The notes below the pieces were generated by a model. The model did not search any database. It saw only the letters and a program-made list of their open reading frames with translations, and had not been told where the DNA came from. This document shows positions 24,107-33,082 of a DNA stretch of 64,000 nt, in pieces; within the stretch, counting starts at the first letter, position 1; every line of letters starts with the position of its first letter. The stretch comes from Roseiarcus sp036489975. GTDB lineage: Bacteria; Pseudomonadota; Alphaproteobacteria; Rhizobiales; Beijerinckiaceae. The position numbers and the translations under genes were made by a program. The stretch lies in contig DASXES010000138.1 of NCBI GenBank assembly GCA_036489975.1, positions 32,846-96,845 on the forward strand, given 5' to 3'.

Positions 24107-26620
24107 TCAATTCATCAGACCCTTGACGGTCTCGATGAGCTGCTTGAGCGAGAAGGGCTTGGGCAGGAAGACGAAGTCCTGGCCCTCCGGCAGATTGCGC
24201 GCGAACGCGTCGTCCGCGTAGCCGGAGACGAACACGACCTTGGCCGACAATCCGCGTTTGCGCAGTTCGGTCAGCATGGTCGGCCCGTCCATTTCCGGCA
24301 TGATCACATCGGAAACGATGAGGTCGATCGGCTCGCTTGCGGCCTCGACCACGCGCAACGCGTCCAGCCCGGTCTCCGCTTGCAAAACCGTATAGCCGCG
24401 AGAGGCGAGAGCGCGCGCGGCGAAAGCGCGCACCGCCTCCTCGTCCTCGACCAGGAGGATCGCGCCCCGGCCGGTCAGATCCGCAGCCGGCTTGGCGACC
24501 TCCGGCTTGACCGGCTCGTCGATCTCTTCGCCGACCCGCCGCGGAAGGAATATGCGAAACGTCGCGCCCTTGCCCGGCTCGCTGTCGCAGAAGACGTATC
24601 CCCCCGTCTGCTTGATGATGCCGTAGACCATCGACAGACCGAGTCCGGTGCCTTTGCCGACGTCCTTGGTGGTGAAGAACGGTTCGAAGATCTTGGCCCG
24701 GACCTCGGGCGGAATCCCGTGTCCCGTGTCCTGGACTTCGACCAGCACGTAATCGGCCGGAACGACATCCACCTCTTTCAGCTCGCCGCATTCGGCGGCC
24801 GCAAAGTTGCGCGTGCGCAATGTGATTGCGCCCCCGTCCTGGATGGCGTCGCGCGCATTGACGACGAGATTGACGATCACCTGCTCGAACTGGTTGAGGT
24901 CCGCCTTCACCTCCCACAGGTCGCGCCCGTACACGACATCGACCTGAATCGTCTCGCCGACCAGCCGGCGCAGCAGCATTTGCAATTCCGACAAGACGTC
25001 GTTGAGCTGCAGCGTCTGGGGGCGCAGCGTCTGACGGCGCGAGAAGGCGAGCAATTGCCTGACCAGTCCCGCCGCCCGGTTGGCGTTCTGCTTGATCTGC
25101 ATGATGTCCTGGAAGGACGGATCGGTCGGACGGTGATTGGCGAGCAGGAGATCGGAATAGCCGATGATCGCGGTCAAGACGTTGTTGAAGTCATGCGCGA
25201 CGCCGCCGGCGAGCTGGCCGATCGCCTGCATCTTCTGGCCTTGCGCGAGGTTCTCCTGCAGCGTGCGCTGCTCGGTGGTGTCGAGCGCGAAGATGGTCGC
25301 GCTCGCGCCCTCGTCGGCGCCCGGATCGGCGGCGGAAACGAAGAGCCGCGCCGAACGCGCGGCGTCCGCGCCCTCGAGCGACACGTCGAGCGGCGCGATT
25401 TCGCCGTTGCCCTGGGCGGCCGCCTCGATCGCTGCGCGCAGCGTTGCGTGATCGCGCTCGGCGACAAGGTCGAAGATCGACAGCCGCCCCTTGCCGTCGC
25501 TCTTCGGCGCAGCCTGCGCGAGGCGCGCGAAAGCCGCGTTTGGACGCAGCACCGCGCCTGCGGAATCCACCGCCGCAATCGCCACCGGGGTTGAATTGAA
25601 AATGCGGGCGAAGCGCACCTCGGCCGCGCGCAGGTCTTCGCCCTTGATCTCGCCTGGGGCCCGATTGATCACCACCGAACGCGACGGGCCAGGCGTCCCG
25701 TCGCCGGAAAAGGCGACCTTGTGCAGGATGCGCGCCGGGAGGAGCCGGCCCTGGCGGGGCTTCAGATCGACGTCGAACTGCTGCATCGTCACCTCGCCCG
25801 GCGGGCCGGAGATCATGGCGAGCATCGCGCCGCCGTCTCCGGCGACGATGTCGTCGATCTTGAGCCGGCCGGCGCTGAACTGGGCGAGATCATAGTGGAG
25901 CCAGCCGGCCAAAGTGGCGTTCATATGCGCGATTCCGCCGTCGGGCTCGGCGGAAAAAAAGCCGGCCGGCGCGTGATCGAGATAGTCGATGGCGTGCTGG
26001 AGATCCTGGAAGAAGGTTTCATGCCGGGCGTGGTCGCGAGTCTCGTCCGAGACTGTCCACACCATGAGCCCGTCCCTGGCGACGCCATCGAGCGGGCGAA
26101 CATGAATGCGGTACCAGGCGACCTCGCCCTGACCGCCCGGCGGAGGCGAGAGACGAAGCTCCTCGCTCGCGCGCGCTCCGGACTTGGCGGCCTGCGCCAG
26201 GCGATAGACCGATTCCGAGACGTCCGGAGAACCCGTGAACAGCCGTTCGACCGGCTTGAGGTCGGTCGCCGCGGGCGCGCCCGAGAGCGCGCGGTAGGCG
26301 TCATTGGCGTAGATGATTCGCGATTCGCGGTCGGTGACCAGGATGCCGTCCGAACTCGAGTCGGCGATCGCCCTGGTGGTGTCGAAGCGCGCCGCGCGAG
26401 TCGGGAATTGCAGCAACCCGAAGGCGTACAGGAGCAATCCAAACGCGCCGCAGACGGCGAGGAAGACGATCATCCACGTCATCAGCGTCGCGCCCATGGC
26501 GCTCGGCGCGAGCCACAGGGCGAGAAGGGCGCCGGCGATACAGGCGAGCAAAACCGCCAGCGCGACCGGGTTGACGGTACGCTCGATTCTGTCCACCGGC
26601 GCAGGCGGCGGAGATTTCAT
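24107..26620 (-). CDS. cckA: Cell-cycle hybrid histidine kinase CckA
   Basis: An 837-residue membrane hybrid kinase. Two transmembrane helices (about 18-70) are followed by PAS regions (from about 82 and 330) and a HisKA domain with the phosphoacceptor in GGVAHDFNN (H476). The HATPase domain has an N-box at about 584-593, DTGHGIP at 631 and GKGTGLGLS at 655. The C-terminal receiver has phosphoacceptor D771 (SDVIMPEMDG) and ends FLPKPFSLKQL. This is the CckA architecture that drives the ChpT-CtrA pathway in alphaproteobacteria. AAGGA precedes the start. ctrA and chpT are not in the window. Confidence 0.93.
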   Translation of the reverse strand: MKSPPPAPVDRIERTVNPVALAVLLACIAGALLALWLAPSAMGATLMTWMIVFLAVCGAFGLLLYAFGLLQFPTRAARFDTTRAIADSSSDGILVTDRESRIIYANDAYRALSGAPAATDLKPVERLFTGSPDVSESVYRLAQAAKSGARASEELRLSPPPGGQGEVAWYRIHVRPLDGVARDGLMVWTVSDETRDHARHETFFQDLQHAIDYLDHAPAGFFSAEPDGGIAHMNATLAGWLHYDLAQFSAGRLKIDDIVAGDGGAMLAMISGPPGEVTMQQFDVDLKPRQGRLLPARILHKVAFSGDGTPGPSRSVVINRAPGEIKGEDLRAAEVRFARIFNSTPVAIAAVDSAGAVLRPNAAFARLAQAAPKSDGKGRLSIFDLVAERDHATLRAAIEAAAQGNGEIAPLDVSLEGADAARSARLFVSAADPGADEGASATIFALDTTEQRTLQENLAQGQKMQAIGQLAGGVAHDFNNVLTAIIGYSDLLLANHRPTDPSFQDIMQIKQNANRAAGLVRQLLAFSRRQTLRPQTLQLNDVLSELQMLLRRLVGETIQVDVVYGRDLWEVKADLNQFEQVIVNLVVNARDAIQDGGAITLRTRNFAAAECGELKEVDVVPADYVLVEVQDTGHGIPPEVRAKIFEPFFTTKDVGKGTGLGLSMVYGIIKQTGGYVFCDSEPGKGATFRIFLPRRVGEEIDEPVKPEVAKPAADLTGRGAILLVEDEEAVRAFAARALASRGYTVLQAETGLDALRVVEAASEPIDLIVSDVIMPEMDGPTMLTELRKRGLSAKVVFVSGYADDAFARNLPEGQDFVFLPKPFSLKQLIETVKGLMN

Positions 26621-26958
26621 CGAGGATCCTTACCCCAAGGGCATGCCCGTCGATATCGACCCGAACGCGCCGACTCGCCGTCAAGCGTGTGCTACCATGG
26701 GCGGCGTGCGATGTCTTGGCGGCGACCCGTCCAACCTGGGCGAAAGCGCTGTGAGCGCCGCAGTTTTCAACGGGATCGCGTTTTGTTATGAGTGTGACAT
26801 GAGCGCGCCTCGATCGGATGCGGGTCGGGCGCGGGCCGCGCCCCGGTTTGGCGTGCCGGGGCGAGCGATCTTACGTCTCTGGCGCGGGCCACCCCGTCGT
26901 TGGCGGGCGAATTTAAAGTGCGCTTCATCGCACTTGGGGCGGAAGTCTTGGATTCGGC
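26621..26958. other. Divergent intergenic region between cckA and the FliO-like gene
   Basis: These 338 bases carry the promoters of two divergent genes. The inverted repeat at 26916-26935 is listed separately. No gene or RNA is recognised. Confidence 0.5.
26916..26935. promoter_or_regulatory. Inverted repeat AAGTGCG-N6-CGCACTT
   Basis: A perfect seven-base inverted repeat with a six-base spacer lies 23 bases before the FliO-like start codon. It could be an operator or a leader hairpin. The regulator is unknown. Confidence 0.5.
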
Positions 26959-28212
26959 ATGCAGTGGTTGAGTGACCTTCCGTTCGCGGACAATCGGGTC
27001 CTGCAGATCGGCTTCCTTTTGGCCTGCGGGATCGCCGTTCTCATCCTCCTGGCGATTCTCTACCGGCTGGCGTTCGCGAATCGGCTGCGCGTTCCTGGCG
27101 GACGGACCCGCCAGCCGAGGCTCGGGCTGGTCGATGCGTTCAGCCTCGATGGACAGCGCCAACTGGTGCTGGTCCGGCGCGACAACGTCGAACACTTGGT
27201 CATGATCGGGGGGCCGAACGACGTTCTGGTCGAGTCGCAGATCAATCGCGGGTCGATCCCGGCGCGCGAGAACAGCCAGGCTTCGCCGCTGCTCATGCCG
27301 ACGACGCCGGCGCGGCGAACCGAACTCGTAGCGGCCGGGCCGCCCGCCGCCGCCGAAGCGCCGGCCAAGGCCGCCGCCAAGGCTCCGGTTTCAGCGCCGG
27401 CGCCAACCCAAGCTCCCGCTCAACCGGCCGCCCCAGTTGCCGCTCAACCGCCGGCGCCCCCCGCGGCTCAGGCCCCGCCGCCGCCCGCAGCGGCGAAGGC
27501 GCGCGTCCAGGCGTCCGCGCCCGTCCAATCGGCGCCCCCGCAACCCGCGCCCCCCAAACCGATCGCGCCCGATCACCCGCGCCCCGCGCCAGGCCCTCCG
27601 CCTGCGGCGCAGGCGGGAGAGGCCCCCCGACCGGCGCCGGCGAGTTCACCGCCGTCGAGCCCGCCGGAGCCGCGGCCCGCGCCGCCGCGAGTTGCGCAGC
27701 CGCGTCCTGTGCAGCCGCGTCCTGGAATGCCGCCGCCGATCATCCCCGCCAGCCCGCCGCCGAACCGGGGAAGCGCCGGTCCCCTGAGCGAGCGGGCTCC
27801 CCCGAAAGGCCCGGCCAATCCGCCGGCCTCATCCCCCGCAGCGAGCTCGCCGACGTTCCGTCCGGAGAGGCAGGAACTGGCCGTCGCGCCAGCGAGGGCC
27901 GAGCCGGCTCGCCCAGCGGCGAACACCGAGCCGGCCGTCGCGCCGGTCAAGACGGCGCCGCCCGCAGGGCCCACGGTGACGAACCTGCCGCTCGCCAGCG
28001 CGACCGCCGCGCGGCCTGCGCCAAAGCCGCCGACCTCGGCGCCGCCATCCGACGGGTCGCCAAAATTTTCAGCCGCCGCCCGCTCGCCCGCGGACAACGC
28101 GAACGGCGAGCCGAAGGTCAAGCCGGCGCAGAAAGTCGACGATCCTTTCGGCGACATCGATTCGCTCGAAGCGGAAATGGCGCGCCTGCTTGGCCGCGAG
28201 AAGCCCATCTGA
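26959..28212 (+). CDS. FliO-domain membrane protein with Pro/Ala-rich tail
   Basis: A 417-residue protein. One transmembrane helix (residues 15-40, IGFLLACGIAVLILLAILYRLAF) is followed by a FliO-like segment (RLGLVDAFSLDGQRQLVLVRRDNVEHLVMIGG, about 52-90). Residues 105-370 are almost entirely Pro, Ala, Gln, Arg and Ser, with low complexity. A short acidic C-terminus follows (DPFGDIDSLEAEMARLLGRE). FliO assists flagellar export-gate assembly, but no other flagellar gene is nearby, so another role is likely. The position between cckA and dksA recurs in Rhizobiales. Confidence 0.75.
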   Translation: MQWLSDLPFADNRVLQIGFLLACGIAVLILLAILYRLAFANRLRVPGGRTRQPRLGLVDAFSLDGQRQLVLVRRDNVEHLVMIGGPNDVLVESQINRGSIPARENSQASPLLMPTTPARRTELVAAGPPAAAEAPAKAAAKAPVSAPAPTQAPAQPAAPVAAQPPAPPAAQAPPPPAAAKARVQASAPVQSAPPQPAPPKPIAPDHPRPAPGPPPAAQAGEAPRPAPASSPPSSPPEPRPAPPRVAQPRPVQPRPGMPPPIIPASPPPNRGSAGPLSERAPPKGPANPPASSPAASSPTFRPERQELAVAPARAEPARPAANTEPAVAPVKTAPPAGPTVTNLPLASATAARPAPKPPTSAPPSDGSPKFSAAARSPADNANGEPKVKPAQKVDDPFGDIDSLEAEMARLLGREKPI

Positions 28213-28440
28213 TTTGTGTCGCCCGGGGGGACGCCGTTCAGAGATTAAGAGGCCGAACGGGACTCTTGGTCCCGGCGCAGTCGCTTGAAAGACCGCTGTG
28301 CTCGACGCCATGCGGCTCCGATGACGCCGGCTTCTTCCTCCGACGAGTTGAATCGACGTTTCGCTATCCCAGCATAAGCGGCATTACGCATCCTGCGCGG
28401 CGGCGGCTCAAGAAATTGCGGCGCACGCTTCAGCGAATCG

Positions 28441-28857
28441 TCACTCGTCGCGATAAATCCGTTCGCGCCGTTCGTGGCGCTCCTGCGCCTCGACGGAGAG
28501 AGTCGCAATTGGGCGCGCGTCGAGTCGCCGAAGCGAGATGGGATCGCCGGTCTCGACGCAATAGCCGTAGGAGCCGTCGTCGATCCGCGCCAGCGCCGCC
28601 TCGATCTTGGAGATGAGTTTGCGCTGCCGATCACGGGCGCGCAGTTCGATCGCGCGGTCGGTTTCCGAAGACGCGCGATCGGCGAAGTCGGGGTGGTTCT
28701 CGCTCTCCTGCTGGAGCGCGGTCAGGGTGTCGCGGCTCTCGGCCAGAATCGATTCGCGCCACGCGTTCAGCTTGCGGCGAAAATATTCCCGCTGTCGGTC
28801 GCCCATGAACGGTTCGTCGTCCGACGGTCTATAACTTTCAACGGAGACGTCGTTCAT
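28441..28857 (-). CDS. dksA: RNA polymerase-binding protein DksA
   Basis: A 138-residue DksA/TraR protein. A long coiled coil (about residues 20-85) contains the SSETDRAIELRARDRQRKL segment, and the tip acidic residues lie near FADRAS. The zinc-finger region reads GSYGYCVETGDPISLRRLDARPIA: only one cysteine remains of the four in E. coli DksA, as is common in alphaproteobacterial versions. The protein works with ppGpp in the secondary channel of RNA polymerase. Confidence 0.93.
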   Translation of the reverse strand: MNDVSVESYRPSDDEPFMGDRQREYFRRKLNAWRESILAESRDTLTALQQESENHPDFADRASSETDRAIELRARDRQRKLISKIEAALARIDDGSYGYCVETGDPISLRRLDARPIATLSVEAQERHERRERIYRDE

Positions 28858-29079
28858 TGGGATTCCTGTTTCGCACCAAATTTCGCGGCCTTATAGCGAC
28901 CCATCGGCTAAGGAACAATGACTATCGTCACAAGGTTCCGCCCGGGGATTGGCCAGCGGGGCGCGCGGAAGCTCGCTCAGGCAAGGCCCGCGGCAGACTT
29001 GCCAGAAGGCAAAGAGCGCCTCACGTTCGAGGAGGAGGGAAGGCGCGACGTCCGGCCCAGTCGCCAAGGAGGGAATGTC

Positions 29080-29505
29080 ATGTACAAGCGAATTGTTCTC
29101 GCGGTCGATCTCGGCGAGCCGAGCCCAAGTCCAAAGGGGCTCGAGCAGGCGATGGAGCTCGCGAGGTCGGGCGGCGGCGAATTGAGGCTGGTTAATGTGC
29201 AGCCGGTCATGCCGGCCACCTTCATGGAATATGTGCCGGTTGATTTCGACGTCGAGCAGGCGAAGCGGGCGACAGACGCGCTCGATGCGATTCTCGCCAG
29301 CATCGATCTGCCGGCGGAGCGCAAAAGCGCAGCAACCCGCGCGGGCGGAATTTATCACGAGCTCCTGCAGGAAGCGTCGGAATGGGACGCCGATCTCATC
29401 GTCGTCGGCTCCCATCGTCCCGTCATGTCCGACTATCTGCTCGGCTCGAACGCCAAGACCATCGTGCGCCACGCGCAATGTTCGGTGCTGGTGGTCAGGG
29501 AATGA
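29080..29505 (+). CDS. Universal stress protein (UspA family)
   Basis: A 141-residue single-domain Usp. It begins MYKRIVLAVDLGEPSP, has the central EWDADLIVVGSHRPVMSDYLLGSNAK segment with the G-x2-G-x9-G(S/T)-type nucleotide loop, and ends IVRHAQCSVLVVRE. The ATG at 29080 has AAGGAGG upstream, so it is chosen over an in-frame ATG at 28918. The role is generic stress resistance, with ligand ATP or none. Confidence 0.93.
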   Translation: MYKRIVLAVDLGEPSPSPKGLEQAMELARSGGGELRLVNVQPVMPATFMEYVPVDFDVEQAKRATDALDAILASIDLPAERKSAATRAGGIYHELLQEASEWDADLIVVGSHRPVMSDYLLGSNAKTIVRHAQCSVLVVRE

Positions 29506-29533
29506 CGCGGCGGGCGAGGCGAAAGGTCGAGCG

Positions 29534-30709
29534 TCAGGCGCTCAGCGCTCGCATCGCCGCCTCCACGCCGTCGGGAGTGAGCGCAAACATCCGGTGCTGA
29601 AAGATTTCGGCGATCATCGCGGTCGACAGCGAATGGCTCCAGTAGTTCGGCGGCGTCGGATTGATCCACACGACGCGCGGCCAGGCGAGAATCGCGCGCT
29701 CGAGCCACACCTTTCCGGGCTCCGGATTGAGATGTTCGACCGAGCCGCCCGGGGCCATGATTTCATGCGGGCTCATCGAGGCGTCGCCGACGAAGACGAC
29801 GCGATAGTCGCGCCGGTAGGAATTGATGAGGTCAAGCGTCGGCACGCGCTCGTTGCTGCGGCGGCGGTTGTTCTTCCACACACTCTCGTAGAGGCAGTTG
29901 TGGAAATAGAAATGGTCGAGCCGCTTGAACTGACTTCTGGCGGCGGAGAACAGCTGCTCGGCGGCCTCGACGTGCCAATCCATCGACCCGCCGACGTCGA
30001 GGAACAGAAGCACCTTGACGGCGTTGCGCCGCTCGGGCCTCAGGAGAACGTCGATATAGCCTTTATCGGCGGTCGAGCGGATCGTGCCGTCGAGATCGAG
30101 TTCGTCGGCCGCGCCTTCGCGCGCGAATCGCCTGAGCCTGTGCAGCGCGACCTTGATGTTGCGGGGCCCAAGCTCCGCCTCACCGTCGAAGTCCTTGAAC
30201 TCCCGTTTGTCCCAGACGCTGACGGCGCTGCCCCGGCGGCCTTTCTCCTGGCCGATGCTGACCCCCTCGGGATGATCGCCATGGCCGCCGAACGGCGACG
30301 TTCCCCCGGTTCCGATCCATTTCGAACCGCCTTCATGGCGCCCCTTCTGCTCGGCGAGGCGCTGGCGCAGCGTCTCCATCAGCCTGTCGAAGCCGAGCTT
30401 CTCGATCTGATCCCGCTCCTCGGGACTGAGATAGCGCTCGATCATCCGGCGCAGCCATTCCGCCGGCAAGGTCCTGGCCTCGACCGCGGCCGCGACGGAG
30501 AGAACGCCCTTGAAGGTGGCGGCGAAGACGATGTCGAACTTGTCGAGATTGCGTTCGTCCTTGATCAGGAGCGCGCGAGCGAGGCGGTAGAATTCGTCGA
30601 CCGACGCGCCGGCCAGATCACCTTCCAGCGCCCCCATCAGGTCGAGATATTCGCGCGGCGTCGCTGGGACATGCGCCTGGCGCAGATTAGCGAAGAACTG
30701 AAGAAACAT
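29534..30709 (-). CDS. VWA-domain protein (CoxE/YeaD-like, MoxR partner)
   Basis: A 391-residue protein with a helical N-terminal region and a C-terminal von Willebrand A domain. The MIDAS motif reads FLDVGGSMDWH, with Gly where the classic DxSxS has its first Ser; VVFVGDASMSP carries the later metal-site residues. The family is the usual partner of MoxR ATPases in metal-enzyme maturation. The MoxR gene (23197-24042) is on the same strand but 5.5 kb away, interrupted by cckA, fliO-like, dksA and uspA. Confidence 0.88.
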   Translation of the reverse strand: MFLQFFANLRQAHVPATPREYLDLMGALEGDLAGASVDEFYRLARALLIKDERNLDKFDIVFAATFKGVLSVAAAVEARTLPAEWLRRMIERYLSPEERDQIEKLGFDRLMETLRQRLAEQKGRHEGGSKWIGTGGTSPFGGHGDHPEGVSIGQEKGRRGSAVSVWDKREFKDFDGEAELGPRNIKVALHRLRRFAREGAADELDLDGTIRSTADKGYIDVLLRPERRNAVKVLLFLDVGGSMDWHVEAAEQLFSAARSQFKRLDHFYFHNCLYESVWKNNRRRSNERVPTLDLINSYRRDYRVVFVGDASMSPHEIMAPGGSVEHLNPEPGKVWLERAILAWPRVVWINPTPPNYWSHSLSTAMIAEIFQHRMFALTPDGVEAAMRALSA

Positions 30710-30814
30710 GACCCGATCCTAGCCTCACGCGGCGTCGTCGTGCAAAATACGCCGCCCGCACGCCTGAAGTAAGGTCAGTCAATGCCCGTAGTCGTCGAGC
30801 GTCGAGGATTTTCG

Positions 30815-31654
30815 ATGCCGCTCAGCGTAAGCCCGGAGGCGGAGGTGTTCGCCATCGGCGACATTCACGGCCGGAGCGACCTTCTCGCCGCGCTCATCGA
30901 TCAGGCCGCCCGCGAGCCCAAGCTGCGCGACAGGCGGGCGATCGTCTTTCTCGGCGACCTCGTGGACCGTGGGCCCGACAGCCTCGGCGCGATCGATCTC
31001 GCGATGGCTGCGAAGGCGCGCGCCGGCGCGGACGAAGCGGTCGCGCTGATGGGCAACCACGAGGCGATGATGCGCCTCGCGCTCGATCCGGCGACGCCCC
31101 GGGACGATGCGATCGACGCGCTCGACACCTGGATCGCCAACGGCGGCGATCGGACCCTGGCGGAGTTCGTCAAGACGGACGCGGCGCCGGAGAATCTCGA
31201 CGCGCTCCTCAAAGTTGCGCGCGACGCGCTGCCCGCGCGGGTGCGCTCCTGGCTCGAATCCCTGCGGGCGAGCTGGCGCTCGGGCGAGGTTCTGTTCGTT
31301 CACGCGGGCGTCAACCCGCAAATCGAGCTCGAAGCCTTTCTCGCCGTCCCCTGGAACATTCCGCTAGCCAAGCTCGACGAAGATCGCCACTGGGCGTGGG
31401 TGCGCTGGCCCTTTCTCCAGCACCGTCCGCGAAAGGGCTTCGGCGGGTTTTTCGTCATCCACGGGCATACGCCCAACGACGCCCGCCGCGATCCCTCGCA
31501 CGAGGATCAGATCGCCGGATTCAGGCTCAATCTCGACGCCGGCTCCGGAATGACGGGGGCTGCGAAAATGGCGATCATCCGCGGCAGCCAGGCGGAGGTG
31601 GTCGCCGCCCGTGGACCGACCAACCGGGAGCTTGCGGGGGACGACGGCGCGTAG
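30815..31654 (+). CDS. Serine/threonine phosphatase-type metallophosphoesterase
   Basis: A 279-residue calcineurin-like phosphoesterase of the PPP/PrpA type. The metal-binding motifs GDIHGR, GDLVDRG and GNHE occur in order, then the later FVHAGVNP and HGHTP. These five blocks define bimetal Ser/Thr phosphatases and diadenosine-tetraphosphatases. The ATG at 30815 is preferred because GAGG lies eight bases upstream; an earlier ATG is at 30782. Substrate unknown. Confidence 0.9.
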   Translation: MPLSVSPEAEVFAIGDIHGRSDLLAALIDQAAREPKLRDRRAIVFLGDLVDRGPDSLGAIDLAMAAKARAGADEAVALMGNHEAMMRLALDPATPRDDAIDALDTWIANGGDRTLAEFVKTDAAPENLDALLKVARDALPARVRSWLESLRASWRSGEVLFVHAGVNPQIELEAFLAVPWNIPLAKLDEDRHWAWVRWPFLQHRPRKGFGGFFVIHGHTPNDARRDPSHEDQIAGFRLNLDAGSGMTGAAKMAIIRGSQAEVVAARGPTNRELAGDDGA

Positions 31655-31862
31655 AGACACGGTCGGGGCGTCGGCCCTGTCCTCCCGCGGAGGGGCGGAG
31701 CCGGCTGCTTTCAACGCCACGCAATGGACACGAAATCGTCGCTTCCGCTGAATAAACCGCAGCCCTCGACCGTTATGGCGTAATCTCAGAGGGCTGACTC
31801 CGGTCGATCGCGCCGGGCTTTGCCCCATCCTCTTCTGACAACGACCGTGGAGCGCTGAAAAA

Positions 31863-32477
31863 ATGAATCTGAAATTGCCCCAACTCCTTGCGGGCGTGGC
31901 GTTCCTCGGAACCGCCGCGCTGTCTCCAGCCCAGGCGGCGGAGACCGTTCATGTGCGCGGCGCGGTTGTCAGCCTGGACGGCTCCACGCTAACGGTGAAG
32001 ACCCGCGAAGGCCCGGACGCCGCGGTGGCGCTCAAGCCCGGCTGGAAGGTCGCGGGCGTCACGAAGGCGTCGGTAGAGGACATCAAGCCGGGGGATTTCG
32101 TCGGCATCGCCTCGCTGCCGACGGCGGCGGGAGGAGACGGCGCCATTGAGGTGGTGGTCTTTCCCCCTGCGATGAAGGGAACCGGCGAGGGCAGTTATCC
32201 CTGGGACCTGAAGCCGAAAAGCTCGATGACCAATGCGACCGTCACCAACGCCGTCAAGGGCGTCGATGGGCGGACCCTCAATCTCTCCTATAGCGGCGGC
32301 AAGGAGAAGAAAATCTCGATCCCCGACGGCGTTCCGATCGTCACTTTCGGCCCCGCGACGCAGGCCGACGTCAAGCCGGGCGCCATGGTCTTCGTTCCCG
32401 CCCAGCGCGGCGAGAATGGCGCGCTGGCCGCGGGCTTCGTCGCGGTCGGCGCCAATGGCGTCAACCCGCCGATGTAG
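31863..32477 (+). CDS. Periplasmic protein with DUF5666-like repeats, uncharacterised
   Basis: A 204-residue exported protein with a signal peptide ending near SPAQAAE. Two similar beta-rich modules follow: VRGAVVSLDGSTLTVKTREG with KPGDFVGIASLPTA, and later TNAVKGVDGRTLNLSYSGG with KPGAMVFVPAQRG. This resembles OB-fold-like DUF5666 domains of unknown function. It stands alone on the plus strand. Confidence 0.7.
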   Translation: MNLKLPQLLAGVAFLGTAALSPAQAAETVHVRGAVVSLDGSTLTVKTREGPDAAVALKPGWKVAGVTKASVEDIKPGDFVGIASLPTAAGGDGAIEVVVFPPAMKGTGEGSYPWDLKPKSSMTNATVTNAVKGVDGRTLNLSYSGGKEKKISIPDGVPIVTFGPATQADVKPGAMVFVPAQRGENGALAAGFVAVGANGVNPPM

Positions 32478-32543
32478 GCCGGCTTCAGCACGCATTGGCG
32501 TGGCGGAGGTAGCTGGGCTCGCGCCGCGCTCGCCTTCAGGCCT

Positions 32544-33023
32544 TCAGCTGGCCGCGCAACCGCGCGCGGCGAGGCGGCGCAGGGTCGTCATGAAATCGCC
32601 GAACCGGTCAGGCCCGATATCGGCGGCCCATTCTCCCTGAATCTCAAGCAGCGTCGCATGGACCACCTTGACCATCCCCCAGGAGCGGGGGGTGAGATAG
32701 ATGAGGCGACGCTCGCCTTTCCGCGCCGCTCGCCGCTCGAGGTAACCCAGCGCTTCCAGCTGTCCGATAATGTGATTGGTCGCCTGCCGCGACATTCTGA
32801 TCCTGCGCGCGAGCTCGGATGGCCGGACCCCGTCTGGCGGAGGAAAGCTGAACACGGCAAGCTGGACGGGTTGCAAGTCCGTGAAGCCCGCTGATCTGAG
32901 GTCCGCTTCGATCCGGGCGCGCACGTGATCGAGACATTGCCGCAACAGCGCGCCGACATAGGGCGGGCCTTCATCCGCCGTGGCGTCGGCGCGCCCAGAT
33001 TTACGATCTGACGGTGTTGACAT
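32544..33023 (-). CDS. MarR-family transcriptional regulator
   Basis: A 159-residue winged-helix regulator. The helix-turn-helix reads RPSELARRIRMSRQATNHIIGQLEALGYLERR, followed by the wing (KGERRLIYLTPRS). It is divergent from the cupin gene at 33083. The two matching 18-base operators between them (33027-33068) lie directly against its start codon. There is no ribosome-binding site before the ATG, so the mRNA may be leaderless and strongly autoregulated. Confidence 0.92.
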   Translation of the reverse strand: MSTPSDRKSGRADATADEGPPYVGALLRQCLDHVRARIEADLRSAGFTDLQPVQLAVFSFPPPDGVRPSELARRIRMSRQATNHIIGQLEALGYLERRAARKGERRLIYLTPRSWGMVKVVHATLLEIQGEWAADIGPDRFGDFMTTLRRLAARGCAAS

Positions 33024-33026
33024 GTT

Positions 33027-33068
33027 TGTAAAATCGCTTTACGAAGTAGATGTAAAAGAATTTTACGA
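33027..33068. promoter_or_regulatory. Paired operators TGTAAAA-N4-TTTACGA type
   Basis: Two near-identical 18-base sites, TGTAAAATCGCTTTACGA (33027-33044) and TGTAAAAGAATTTTACGA (33051-33068), lie in tandem with starts 24 bases apart. Each has inverted TGTAAA/TTTAC(G)A arms, and the second is nearly a perfect palindrome. Placement between the divergent MarR and cupin genes makes them the likely MarR operator pair. Confidence 0.8.
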
Positions 33069-33082
33069 TAGAGAGGGCTGTC

